In this document: piece after piece, positions 23,801 through 34,576 of the stretch
Numbering within the stretch: position 1 is the first letter of the stretch
How the letters are laid out: each line of letters starts with the position of its first letter
DNA from: Polytrichum commune
Lineage: Eukaryota; Streptophyta; Polytrichopsida; Polytrichales; Polytrichaceae
DNA: 64,000 nucleotides
Assembly (NCBI GenBank): GCA_950295325.1
Contig: OX485804.1
Coordinates: forward strand, 17,608,001-17,672,000
Direction of reading: 5' to 3'
Made by a program: the position numbers and the translations under genes
Notes under the pieces: generated by a model
What the model saw: the letters and a program-made list of their open reading frames with translations, nothing else
Databases searched by the model: none
What the model was told of the DNA's origin: nothing

Positions 23801-24499
23801 AGTGGAGGGCTGTCCTATATGTAAGGGCGCTGAGGCCGAGGGCGAGTTTGCACTAAATAGTCATATTACTGTGGGCCACAATAATTGTTTTCCAGAACCC
23901 ACGCCAATTCTCATAATGAGAAGCAATGTGCGTCACATTAATTTTCAACCCATGTTAAGTTTCTAGTAAAAATGAATGTGGGTGATTCTTTCATTTTGTG
24001 CTACTCATGTCCTATAACTTATATTCAATGTGTTGGTTGGAAGTCTTCATGAAGCCTTAGGGGAAGACTTGGGGACTTGGACTCTTGTCAATTCCACCTT
24101 GATTAGAAAATTAGTGTAATCCATGCTAATTTTACACCCGCACTAATAGGACTCTTTAGTGTACCTATTACACAAAATCTTTGTAATTTTTTTTAAAGAA
24201 GTCATATGCACAAAAAACTTGTCCAATATATTTCATCAATGGAATAACACCACCATGTGGGGCACTTGATGACACCATTAATTGCCAATATGATATTATT
24301 TGTCAAGCATAAGTAGCCTATCTAAGTAAAAATTTACTTACATTACAACATTTAGTGTAGCACATTAGGATACTTGAGATGATTTTTTTGGCATTTCAAT
24401 ATGGAATGGAAGATATTCTTGAGCATGCTAGTGACAAGTGTCATGTGTTTACATTTTAGTATGCAAGATGTAATTAGGGTTTCACTATCACTTTAACAC
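23801..24499. other. Unassigned DNA with a possible MITE right end
   Basis: ACAACATTTAGTG followed by TA near 24345-24360 resembles the right end of the TA-flanked MITE family, but a left end was not found. Nothing else is seen. Confidence 0.3.
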
Positions 24500-25471
24500 T
24501 CAAACAAAAACAACCCAAGGAACTAGATCAAAAGGAAGGCTGAGCTAGGGTCTATAAGGGTTAATGTCACATTGGATAAAGGAATACAATAACAATCTAG
24601 GCCTTTTATTCCCCCATTCTTTCTTTATTAAGCTTAACTCACACTTGTATGGTTCATTTTACTTCTTCCATCGAGTGTGATTTCTATCCTAGGTGCCTGT
24701 GGACTTCTATCACTTTGACTCCATCCTCTAATTCAGTTGTGAAGCTCAAAAGCTTGGCAAGTTCTCAATGGTTATTTGTCAAGACAATGTCCGGGGTAAT
24801 GTCTTTTGAGTGACCACATAGTCTTCAAAATGCCATGAATTGAACTTGAATTGAGTTCTTTTAATCAAATTACAACCATCATATTTTTCTTCAAATAACC
24901 ATAGTCACCACCTTCATCTTCAAGTATTTGGCGACTCGTCTCAAACAATCATCCACATGTCATTACTAAATTAATGCATTGACAACTAGGCTAGATTCTT
25001 TAATTAAGCCTTTAGTATGTTATGATCCGAAAATGACTTGCATTTGGTAAAGTCTTACTCCAATAAGGTAAAATTTCCCTCCTTTGGATGTATTGTCTTC
25101 GCAACCTCTAGCATGCTTCTAATCCTTTCAGTGTCATGAACATAGACAACCAACCTTCCCCTCTATAAAACACTATTACTATAGTCACTTAATATCACGG
25201 TGTGACCAAGGTAATTGTCATGGCAATGGCCTACCAGACACTCCTCCTTTCTAGACGTTACCCATCTCATGTGTCTGCATCTTTCTCTCTCATGCCTAGT
25301 TTCAGCAACTTGGCCTTGCTCCGTCCTCTCTCGGCTATTGCCCTTCAAGATCTTTCTGACCCACTCATTGGTTTATTGTTTTCTTACATGGCTATTGATC
25401 GTCGATTGCTACCCTCTTGATTACTCTCTTAAAACTATTGCTCTTATCTTTCCTCACTTGGCTAATTGCCT

Positions 25472-26256
25472 CTCGGGGGGTGCACTGTACTAAACATGTA
25501 CGAGTATACGTGAGTGCACAGGAGGGGTATTGATTTGGACCTTGCCGTATTACGTATACATATGGTATACATGTTATAATTTATAGTTACGTACATATAT
25601 GGAAGGCCTTTAAAAAGTATACAATAATTGTACTTGTATGGTACTGTTATTATACTACATATCATAAGTTTTCATATTGGATGAAATTAGGATTAACTAG
25701 GATTAATGATTTTTGTTAGCAACCTTATAGGGTAGTATGAACCATGTACAAGGTGTCAAGGTAATATCGGGGAAAGAGGCAGTATTAGGGTTTTGAAATG
25801 ATTCGTTCAGCTCAAAGTAACAAGGAGATTGGTTTATGTTGGTATCAAAAAGGGGCTAACAACAAGTGGACATATGATCTTACTGATCATTTGATGGTAG
25901 ACTTAGAGACAATAATTGCATTGGCTACAATGACATATATTGGTGAATCAAATGTTTATGAGGTACATCCGGGAGATGAAAAAGTTTTCAACGACTTTGC
26001 TGATGAAAGCTAGGATATTTTGTTATACATATTATAGGGGTTGATTATTGTTCAAAAGTATATTTGTATACTTATGTTAATGACTATATATGAATGGATG
26101 TTTTTTTGCGTATACATATTGTCACTTGTATATTTATTGTTGCAATTGTATGTGTATTACTTCATTTCACAAAAAATAACTTGTATATAGGGGGTTTTTA
26201 GAGTATGCAGTGAACGCACGTGATTCTAGGTTTTAATGAAAGGTGCACCCCCCGAG
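25472..26256 (+). mobile_element. CTCGGGG-family TIR element, 785 bp, carries small ORF
   Basis: A perfect 14-bp terminal inverted repeat CTCGGGGGGTGCAC. It is flanked by perfect 8-bp direct repeats AATTGCCT at 25464-25471 and 26257-26264. The six-base palindrome GTATAC occurs four times near the left end (25504, 25554, 25565, 25617) and twice near the right (26066, 26110), like the subterminal binding sites of many cut-and-paste transposons. It holds one small open frame (25798-26013) shared with the longer relative at 53356-54637, so it looks like an internally deleted derivative. Confidence 0.9.
25798..26013 (+). CDS. Small protein remnant carried by CTCGGGG-family element
   Basis: A 71-codon open frame beginning MIRSAQSNKEIGLCWYQKG and ending at a TAG. 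Its core EIGLCWYQK, then WTYDLTDHLMVDLETI, then VYEVHPGDEK matches, residue by residue, a frame in the related element near 54183-54370. There the flanks contain several short frameshifts. Two tryptophans followed by a MVDLE segment are faintly like a WWE domain, but length and spacing do not allow that call. It could be the tail of the family's transposase or a captured host exon. It lies 3-prime of centre in the element with no visible promoter. Confidence 0.4.
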   Translation: MIRSAQSNKEIGLCWYQKGANNKWTYDLTDHLMVDLETIIALATMTYIGESNVYEVHPGDEKVFNDFADES

Positions 26257-27130
26257 AATTGCCTACACTTACCTTTCTCGGGTTAAGTGTCTTATTCTAA
26301 GCTTATTGCCTCTCATGCTTCTTGCTCACATAACTCTTATCTTGCTTTCTTTTTTACATGCTTTTCATGTCCATCAAGTTCCTTCTTGGAATAGATGTTT
26401 TGCCACTCTTTAGCCTCTCCCAAACTATTGCTTCACACATTTCCTCATAATGATACAACCTTCCTCGCTAGTTCATACTTCAAACGTTTCCCTCTTTAAG
26501 TTATTTCTAAGACTTTTATAGATTTCAACCAATAGTCAAAGTAAGTTTCTCTCTCTCTTAACTCTGGCTCGCTTAACCTTCACCAAACTCAATTATTGTT
26601 ACAACACAAGATTACTTGCCCCTGTTAGCATCAACATTAACAATCTTTACTTTCACATATCACAACTTTGTACACAACCAAACAACATCATGACTTGCTC
26701 TCTCTCTTTCAAAAATAACAAAGACAATTGCTCATACAACTTCATGTCTTTACTTATCAAAGTTTCTAAGACATTCTTGAATTCGAATCATTCAACTCTT
26801 ATGTCTATTGCTAATCCTTACAAGCCTCACGCTTTGGGATTTGACTAAGGCCTCACTCAACCATTGAGTCTCATACCTTCTAAGACTATTGCTAAAGCTA
26901 ATGTTGAGACTACGTTGGATTTCTACAAAATGATAATAGCCTCCTTCTCCACTGCTTGGCCTCCGCCTTATTGAGGGGAAGGATGAGGTGGTTACGGCAA
27001 CCGTCTTGGAGCGGCAATAACCCCCTGAAGCCACTCATGATGAACTTCTAATTGTCAATGGCATGCTAACTCTTACTAATTCTGAAATTTAGCCTACATG
27101 CCAGACTATAGCCAAAAAATTGAGCTTACA

Positions 27131-27830
27131 CAAGAGCAAGATATTCTTGAGCAAATAAATATCAAGTGTCACTTGTGTACACTTTCGTAAACTTGTAGAC
27201 CATTGTGTAACATAGACATAGACGTCATCCACTATTGAACATATTCATGCCAAGGTGTCATGAGGTAAGCACACTTGGACACCAAGTGTCATGAGGTAAC
27301 ATTGATGTGAAGTTGTTGATCATCAGTGTACCCCAACATATGGCTCAAAATAGGGTAAGTGACACTATTACACATTTAACACCAAATACCAACACTGTAT
27401 TTTGTTCATTGGTACTATTTTGTACTATAAGGCCCTACTATTACTAAGGAGATAGAGGAAAATCAACACTATGGATGAAGCTACAAGGAAGGGCATGGTC
27501 GATTTCAACTAGCTCACTTCTCCTAGGGTATGAAATATGCGATTAGTACAAGATGGTAGCAAATCCACATTGAGGCCGTAGCCACTTTCCTCATACTTTT
27601 TGGAGCTCATATGAATGTCTTATTCATTATCAAACCGTAGATTTCTTATTCTCCTTAAACGATCACATCCGTCCTCCCAATTATGTTGACTCTTGAACTT
27701 AAAATGCTTATCACATTTTGAGCACGCAATCCAATCTCTTTGAAGCACGTGCCTTCTTGGAGGCACACCACTCAAATAAGGTATAGTTGTTTGATTAAGA
27801 AAAGTAACTGACTTAGACATGTCTGCCTTA
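27131..27830. other. Unassigned DNA and a copy of module M
   Basis: About 27676-27830 is a diverged minus-oriented copy of module M (CTCCCAATTATGTTGACTCT, ACGTGCCTTCTTGG, ACATGTCTGCCTTA). The rest has no visible gene or element. Confidence 0.4.
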
Positions 27831-28653
27831 CGTTAGATCAACCAACGATCAACCACGCCCTTCAATTTGACGTAAGTTAGTTCACGTGTGATGAACCAGT
27901 TGGCGATCTTCTCTCCTAAAATACATTTTAATATATAAACTACTCCCGCATACAAATACGAACTAACCTCGATCACAAACACGCACCATGCACAGATTCC
28001 AATGACTCCTGATCCATCTTGTGATGAATCATGATAACCTCTCTCTCTCTCTCTCTCTCTCCCACACACACACACACACCCATCCATTTGGTTAACTTCA
28101 CACACCAGCTAATGAATGGTCAGAAAGAGATTTGCTGCAAAGGCTCATAAGTGACTGTTCTTGTCGCCACTAACTCCGATGTTTGATTACTTTTATAATA
28201 TTCTCATACATATAATATAATCTTCTGATCACTTCTGTGAGTCTGCCATCTGTCAATGTATGTCGATCCTGGGTCATGGCCAATCTCCCACTTCTTTCTC
28301 TCCCGCTATCTTGAACACTGGCTAGAAGCTCACATGCAATGAGGCCGATCTTCGAGCCTCAACTACAATACGCTGCCATCAACAGAACAAATCACAACTA
28401 TAAATATGGGTAGCACACACTCCAACACCTCCTCCTCCTCATCATCATCATCATCAACAACAACATCCATGTTGTGAGGAGAAACTATCTTACATGCAGT
28501 AATCAAATCAAGTTAAGCTACTTGTTACACTGCAGTGGCATTAACTGGTGACCAGGGTATTTTTGCAATGGATACTGCACATGGGCTTGTTGCCCTGTGC
28601 AGGTGCAGGCTTTGTGCTGTCCACACTAATAGGCTCACCACTGGTGCGACTAA
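27831..28653 (+). other. Low-copy stretch resembling a plant promoter and leader
   Basis: A compound microsatellite (CT then CA, 28039-28079) is followed by low-repeat sequence. The box TATAAATA lies at 28399-28406, then a CT-rich and CTC/TCA/ACA-repeat leader (28429-28466) typical of plant 5-prime untranslated regions. The first ATG after it (28470) is followed at once by a stop (ATG TTG TGA). No long frame follows before the Harbinger MITE at 28654, so if this was a gene its body is missing or begins after an intron I cannot place. Confidence 0.3.
28399..28406 (+). promoter_or_regulatory. Candidate TATA box
   Basis: TATAAATA, followed 30-60 bp later by a CT-rich trinucleotide-repeat leader. 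There is no coding sequence to support it. Confidence 0.3.
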
Positions 28654-29153
28654 GGGCCACTTCACACACGAGACTGAGAGCCCGTGACCATTACACTTCA
28701 AGCACTCTCATTGGTGGAAAAAGGCGGAGCCGGTCCAAGTTCACTTCACACTATGCTCGAGGGACCAACGGAGTATGTGAATGCAAGATGGGTGTCGAGT
28801 CCACATGGATTCCTACATGGCATCAAATGGATCATGTTTCATGGTCAGCTGGATTATTTTCGAAAACCAACTCTTGGAGGTAGGTCTAATACAAAATTGG
28901 GAGATCATGACACTCCGAATGCTCACAATCGTTGATTTATTCTATTTTATCACGTGTGAGGACCCACATGAATAGAAACTCATAGAAATAACATTTGGTT
29001 GAGGGCCCGGTCATGTATGACTTCACACTACACTTGAGGGTTTGTGACCACACTACATGATTTTGGAGGTGTCTTGGGATGGCCTTTGGATACTTTCTTT
29101 TGGGCTCTCACGATTTCATGGTCACGGCTCTTGGCTCGTGTGTGAAGTAACCC
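28654..29153 (+). mobile_element. PIF/Harbinger-type MITE, copy 2
   Basis: A 500-bp element flanked by TAA at 28651-28653 and 29154-29156. The left end GGGCCACTTCACACACGAG and the reverse complement of the right end GGGTTACTTCACACACGAG match at 17 of 19 positions. A near-identical, same-orientation copy is at 1285-1781. Non-coding, with a further internal inverted block around GGTCATGTATGACTTCACAC. Confidence 0.85.
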
Positions 29154-29161
29154 TAACACTA

Positions 29162-29495
29162 CACTAAATTTTGTATTTAGTGTCATATAATATGTCACTG
29201 TGGCAACTTTTCTAGTGACACCACTTATGAACAAGTATACAAGCCTCGTCATGGAGGATTCTATTTTAAAAGAAATCCATGCTAATGAGCAAACAAAATT
29301 TGATATTTTTTGCATCTTAACAGTTTGTAGTGAAATATTGTCATAGATGATTGAAACTTGGATAAAATTTTACTTAGTAAGTGATGGTGATTGCAACATT
29401 GCAAATCTACAATGCCCAAAGCCTTTTACAAGGAATGACAGTTAATGGTAGGTCTACCTTTAGTGCTGGTGACACTGCACGGGCAGTTTACATTT
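29162..29495 (+). mobile_element. TA-flanked MITE, right end truncated
   Basis: Starts CACTAAATTTTGTATTTAGTG after TA at 29160-29161. It runs through the family's CAACTTTTCTAGTGACACC and ACAAGGAATGACAGTTAATG blocks to GGGCAGTTTACA, then stops about 70 bp short of the expected right end. It begins only a few bases after the Harbinger MITE. Confidence 0.7.
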
Positions 29496-29781
29496 TATAA
29501 ATAAATAATTACATACAGTATTTGATACGTAGCAACTGTAATATTGGATCAAGGTCCAAAATAAGGTAGCATAGAAAATAGATTATTACAAAAACCTTGA
29601 TTGTACAATAACATATGCACTCACTTAGCTTCACGTGTCCCCATGTGTCTTGTGGTGAAATTGACTCTAGATTGGTAACTTGGAATCACAAGTCAACATA
29701 GTAAGTCACAATGATTGAAAGGTCACCCTAATAAGCATCTTTATTGTAGGTAAACCCATCCATAGTGAATGATGGAACTAA
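29496..29781. other. Unassigned AT-rich DNA
   Basis: Nothing recognisable between the truncated MITE and the next element. Confidence 0.4.
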
Positions 29782-29802
29782 GGGCTAGTTTACACTATGG
29801 AC

Positions 29803-29872
29803 CATGAAGTTGGACCATGGAAGATGTCTTTGTCAATGGTCCGAGTTCATGGTGCAACTTCCATGGTCCAAC
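29803..29872 (+). other. Perfect hairpin near left end of Harbinger-like element
   Basis: GAAGTTGGACCATGGAAG and CTTCCATGGTCCAACTTC are exact inverted copies of 18 bp separated by about 34 bp. This is a second, subterminal foldback inside the element end, sharing the GGACCAT word with the TIR. Confidence 0.8.
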
Positions 29873-30251
29873 TTCTTAAAAATTTAGTTTTGAAAGCCTT
29901 GGGCCCCTCACTAGGTGTGAGGCCAAACCGCCCACCCTTAAGCGTCCTAGTCCGGGTGAGGGAATGGGTATCACATTCGTTTCACATAGCTCCCTCTTAC
30001 CAATTAGTAAAACTCCATTTCCATTTCCATCAATTCTTGCACACTGATTTATTCCATAGTGAGAGTACAAGCATTGAAAAATGTTCTTTCCTATCTATCC
30101 TCTTCTCCCTACACTATTTCACACACCAACCTTCACTCACTACCAAAAGCTCACCCACCTAGACCACCATCTAATTATGGAGCAAAATCCCCCTTAGTAC
30201 CTTTGCCCTTGGCCCTACCCGGCCCCTCATTAATCTCAGCATTAATCCCAG

Positions 30252-30567
30252 CTTAGTCCCGGCAGTCCGAGGTTGCTCCAGAATAATACCACTTAGTCCA
30301 CCAGTCTGAGGTTGCTCCAGAATAATACCGCTTAGTCCAACAGTCCGAGGTTGCTACAGAGTAATCCCAGCTTAGTCCAACAGTCTGAGGTTGCTACAGA
30401 GTAATCCCAGCTTAGTCCAATAGTCCGAGGTTGCTCCAGAATAATACCGCTTAGTCCAACAGTCCAAGGTTGCTCCAGAATAATACCGCTTAGTCCAGCA
30501 GTCCGAGGTTGCTCCAAAATAATACCCCTTAGTCCAGCAGTCCGAGGTTGCTCCAAAATAATCCAGC
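30252..30567 (+). repeat. Eight 39-40-bp minisatellite units
   Basis: Units begin CTTAGTCC at 30252, 30292, 30331, 30371, 30411, 30450, 30489 and 30528 and share AGTCCGAGGTTGCTCCAGAA. Because 39 is a multiple of three, the minus strand reads as a repeated 13-residue peptide (EQPRTAGLSGIIL). That frame is broken by the 40-bp units and is not considered a gene. Confidence 0.95.
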
Positions 30568-30591
30568 CGTCCCAGCAGTCTCTAACTAATT

Positions 30592-30706
30592 CCTACTAAG
30601 TCCCCTACCCAATTTTCATTAATTCTCCTAAGTCCCCTACCTAATTTCATCAATTCTACTAAGTCCTCTACCTAATTTCATCAATTCTACTAAGTCACCT
30701 ACCTAA
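30592..30706 (+). repeat. ~31-bp minisatellite
   Basis: Four diverged copies of a unit like CTACTAAGTCCYCTACCTAA plus TTTCATCAATT. It directly follows the 39-bp array and is followed by a purine-rich GAGAGGA stretch to about 30805. Confidence 0.85.
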
Positions 30707-31348
30707 TTCCCACATTTTTCCTGAGCTCGGAAAGCTCAACTTCCTAGAGAGGAGAGAGAGAGAGGAGAGGAAGAAGAAAGAAGAAGGGAAGAGGAGGAGA
30801 GAGGGCACCCAAACCACAAACCCCTCAACCTTCTCCTGCTTAGTAGGACCTTATCCTATCCACTAAACCCTCACCCTCTAAACCAACAAGAGCATGTTCT
30901 AATTCAAACATTTAAATCCAACGCTCTTCCTCTTGCTTCATCAAACACTACTCACTTAACCAAAACACTCCCTAATGTCACTAAGCTTCTTCTTCACCAC
31001 ACAAAATAGGCTTAAGGCCTAAACATAAATCCACACCAAGCCTCACTCTTTCTATACTTTTGATTGTTTCAATAACACTCCAAATGCACTTCTAAATAAA
31101 TTCTAAACATAAAACAAATATGAGCACTCATTTTGGGCTCATACTAGGTTTGAATCGAATGTGGATCAAGAAGAATGGTCATGCACCAAAAAGTGACGGT
31201 GCTGATTTTTTTAAATACATGCCCAAAAAGGGCAGTTTTGGAAAAAATTCAAGTTTGACCATTCTCTGTTTTTTCTCTTGGGTTTCACATGTCTTCCCTT
31301 GTTAAATGTGTCAAAGATGTGGCTTGCAAATCTTCTCACATCTATTTT

Positions 31349-31391
<43 letters not shown>
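31349..31391 (+). repeat. (AAC)n microsatellite
   Basis: About fourteen AAC units. Confidence 0.95.
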
Positions 31392-31392
<1 letters not shown>

Positions 31393-31460
31393 AAATGAGC
31401 GATTTGATTTCTACATGTTCATTGTAATGTACATGTGACATGTACCTTGTGTTGTCACTA

Positions 31461-31762
31461 CACTAAATAAGATATTTAGTGTTTGATTATATTTAATGTT
31501 GTTATCACCCTACCTTGCTCAACACTAATTTTCAATTCTTTGATAATTAGTGTTAAAAGATGTGTTGGAATTCTCCTTTAATCAATGTTATTTATTTTTA
31601 TATCCTTACTTACACTATTCAAAAATATAACTTCCACATATTATCATAGTTGATATTTAGTGTTTGATATTACATTTAATGTTACTTACTTTCATAGGGT
31701 TATTGATGTTTAGTGTATGCATTCATATCTAGTGTATCAAAGACTAAATATCCTATTTAGTG
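31461..31762 (+). mobile_element. TA-flanked MITE nested in Harbinger-like element
   Basis: A 302-bp element with TA at 31459-31460 and 31763-31764. The left end CACTAAATAAGATATTTAGTG and the reverse complement of the right end CACTAAATAGGATATTTAGT match closely. The word ATTTAGTGT recurs several times inside. It is nested within 29782-32408. Confidence 0.75.
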
Positions 31763-31797
31763 TAGTAGTGAACTATGTGAAAAAGAATCGCAATCGT

Positions 31798-31995
31798 TTT
31801 CCCATTGCAGTTCTTTTGACCACCCTGATCTACAGTCACTAAACAACTACAAATTTTTATTTTTTTTGTGCAACTGTCATTTTTAAACTTCTGGGGTGTG
31901 TAATATACCATTGGAGAGGTATTTACAAGACCTTTCCAACGGTATTTTACAAGCCCCCAAATTCCAAAAATTGCAGTTGTTAGAGCAAAAGAAAA
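31798..31995 (+). repeat. CACTA-MITE-related interior
   Basis: GATCTACAGTCACTAAACAA and following TTTTTTGTG blocks parallel the interior of the CACTA MITE at 11640-11859, and a complementary block GCAGTTGTTAGAGC lies at the far side. The characteristic CACTAGTAGAAAA ends are not preserved. Confidence 0.5.
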
Positions 31996-32411
31996 ATTTG
32001 CACTTGAATTCTTGAGTTCTAGATGTCCCACGTTGTTTGGTGAAAGATGTGGGAGCCGCTTTAAGGGGTAGGGCAAGGTAGTAAAGGTATGTTTCTTGGG
32101 CTATGGTATAATTAAGGCACATAGAGGGTAAATTTATTAAAATTTTATGGAAATGGCATTTCTCTGACATGGGCCTTTGCTTTTTCCTACCAGACCACCT
32201 CTCTTGCCTCTCTCACCACAAAACCCGTTGAACCATGTCAGTGCATTTCTTAGGCCTTAAAAATATATATATTGGAGCCCTCGACCTCCATGACTATGCC
32301 ATTTTTTCCTTAGTGTAAACCAAAGTTGTTTCAGGACAACTTCAGCAGCCAATCAACTGCCTTGCAAAGCCCTAATCCAACTTCATGGTCCATAATGTAA
32401 ACCGGCCCTAA

Positions 32412-33230
32412 GGTATACACACCCATTTCCAATAACTTTAGTAATTTCACATAAGTGTGGTACACGTATGATATTGTCTAGTGATTTTTCAGATGCTTGG
32501 AAATTGAAGTGACAATGTTTAACATAAAAAAAATTAAATTTTAAAAATCACAATATTTTGAAGTATTGAACTTATAATAAATTTTAAAAGGCAAGATTCT
32601 TTCCCAACCCATATTCACATGATAGGTCAACTTATTTCTTATAATTGGTACACAAAAAATGAAGAACATACAATACCCTTTCCAATGAACATATACCCAT
32701 GCTCTTTGAACCTACTTTTCCCATCACGTTGAACTCCTCAACAACTATGACTCGTCTCTCACATGATCACTATCTATTTCCAACATTCCAAACTACATAA
32801 TGACGGCTACATGTTTGAAACTCACTACTTTTAAGTGACTCTATGTATCATGATTTGGACGACTATAAAAAATGGGTATGTCTTCCATAATAATAGTCAA
32901 AACATGCTCCCTATATGCCCAATTCATGTCAATTTGACCATTTAAATTATTTACTTACCAACGAAGAAGGAGGAGGATTGAAGACATAAAAAGACAATTG
33001 AAGAAATTTGGGTTTACTTGTGACAAAGGTATACTTGTGATAGATATTGTACATGGACTTGGGCTTCATGACGTCCTAGGTAAATTCATTCATTGTGAAT
33101 GGAGGAATCTAGTCAATACAAGCCCCTTGCATATTGAGGGTCCAGCTTGATCCCCACCGTACCAAATTGCAATTCTGAGGTCATTTTGAAGCCACTAAGA
33201 TGAAAATAGAATACTTCATATTATAGACTA
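32412..33230. other. Unassigned AT-rich DNA
   Basis: No coding frame or repeat end was identified. Confidence 0.4.
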
Positions 33231-33528
33231 CACCGTTAATAGTATTTAGTGCCACTTACAATTCAGATTACATATTGCAATCACTTCTTGCTCTAGACTT
33301 CACTTACTCTAGAGTATAACACCATTTATGGCATTTTATGTCACTTGCTATTTGGAGGTACGTTGCGCTATAACTTTTTGCCATTTTTTACCACCAAAGG
33401 TCGAATTCGTTGTTTGGACACTATATAACATTAACATCTTTACTTGGTAAGAAAAGTACATCAAGAAAAAATGTTATAGCAATACATAACTTTCAATTAG
33501 TAAGTTACACGAAATATCATAAATAGTT
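33231..33528 (+). mobile_element. TA-flanked MITE, two stacked left ends
   Basis: A first left end, CACCGTTAATAGTATTTAGTG, follows TA at 33229-33230. A second, CACCATTTATGGCATTTTATG, begins at 33320. Only one right end is seen (CATAAATAGTT followed by TA at 33529-33530). It pairs with the left-end family motif and an adjoining GTTATAGCAATACATAACTT block. This looks like one copy inserted into or recombined with another. Confidence 0.6.
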
Positions 33529-33530
33529 TA

Positions 33531-33826
33531 GTTCAATGCAAATTCACCTTCCCAATGGGTGAGTTTACCTAGACGCTACGCAGCTTTGAGATGTCCGGGT
33601 GTTATTCGGTGACCTTTATGATTAGAACACCTTTATGTGAATGGTCTTGGTTAGGTTTGGATCTAAGAACATACATCATAAAAGACATGTTAAAAAAAAG
33701 ATTGGACTACATCTTCAAATTTGTTAATAATCTACACTGAGTAATTAACAAAGTTCAAGATTAGCCTATGCATCCATATTAGGAATCTATATACATGCAC
33801 TTATGATTACTATAACTAAACAAGGG
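33531..33826. repeat. Fragment of module M
   Basis: CCGGGTGTTATTCGGTGACC near 33597 and AAGATTGGACTACATCTTC near 33700 match the plus-oriented module M. The rest is unassigned. Confidence 0.4.
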
Positions 33827-34570
33827 GGGCCATTCACGGTTGGGGTACTACTTTTGGGACAAAGGACTTAAGGACTTTGTCGCTTTGATCTTGGTTTTTA
33901 TCATGATTTACTATTATTTGATCAATAAATTTTACATAAATAAGTAGATAGTTCATAAGCTTTATCAAGAAAGATTTTTATTATTATTTAATAATCACCC
34001 TAAACCCTAGGCCACACCAGTGGCATTTTTTTGCTATTTAGGTGTGCATTGGTGGTCAATTATTTCCTGTTATGTATCTTGGTACCTTGGTAAAAGTGTC
34101 ATGTGTCCATTCATATAAATTTTTTTGTCCAATTCTAATACTAGACATTCCTTTTACGTGTGGCCGTGAGTATATGTATATTTGGACATGTTTGGTGCCA
34201 CATGTAAAGTTGGGCAATTGCTATTCAATACATATTTGGTTCTATTGGTACACACTTGAACGATAATTGTGAGGAAAAAAATTGGGATCATTTCGATTAA
34301 TTCTTGTTGTCCTTTTCGTTCCTTGATCCTAAGGTCAGGAAGTAAGACAACACTCCTGAATGTCCTGTAAGGAATCAAATGGATATCATAGATGACCCTA
34401 TTACTTCTAAATTAACTTTGTCGTTGTACTCAATATGGAGGATGAAATGTAGGTATGATCTAAAATATGCTCCACAATACAAATCCAATTATACCAAGTA
34501 TGTGAAGTTATCAAAAAAAGTCCTTAAACCGTTAGACACCCAAAAGTAGTACCCCAACCGTGAATGGCCC
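33827..34570 (+). mobile_element. 744-bp element with 32-bp perfect TIR
   Basis: The first 32 bases, starting GGGCCATTCACGGTTGGGGT, are exactly repeated in inverse at the right end. The flanks are CAAGGG at 33821-33826 and 34571-34576, a perfect 6-bp direct repeat. A 6-bp duplication is unusual: PIF/Harbinger gives 3, hAT 8, Mutator about 9. The G run at the junction makes the exact border uncertain by one or two bases. Short open frames inside have no recognisable product. The perfect TIR suggests recent activity. Confidence 0.85.
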
Positions 34571-34576
34571 CAAGGG

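Larger units (their letters stand above)
24500..27130 (+). repeat. Pyrimidine-rich dispersed repeat, copy 2, split by a transposon
   Basis: From 24500 to about 24780 it parallels 7838-8110, including GGGTTAATGTCACATTGGA and GTTGTGAAGCTCAAAAGCTT. A long C/T-rich stretch follows to about 27130. The element at 25472-26256 sits inside it and splits the phrase ending AATTGCCT, which is duplicated on both sides. No reverse transcriptase, integrase or gag motif is found, so an LTR origin is only a suspicion. Confidence 0.5.
29782..32408 (+). mobile_element. PIF/Harbinger-like element, 2627 bp, non-coding
   Basis: The left end GGGCTAGTTTACACTATGGA and the reverse complement of the right end GGGCCGGTTTACATTATGGA continue together through CCATGAAGTTGGA. 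The 33-bp TIR has three differences. TAA flanks both sides (29779-29781 and 32409-32411), the PIF/Harbinger target. No transposase frame is seen. The interior holds two minisatellites, an AAC microsatellite and at least two nested MITE-type sequences, so it has grown by repeat gain and insertion. Confidence 0.85.

Noticed and set aside
25798-26013. WWE-domain call for the WYQK protein
   Set aside because: Two Trp and an acidic position are not enough; the domain length and glycine pattern do not fit.
30332-30556. Repeat protein with 13-residue units on the minus strand
   Set aside because: It is explained by the 39-bp minisatellite; 40-bp units break the frame and there is no promoter or start context.
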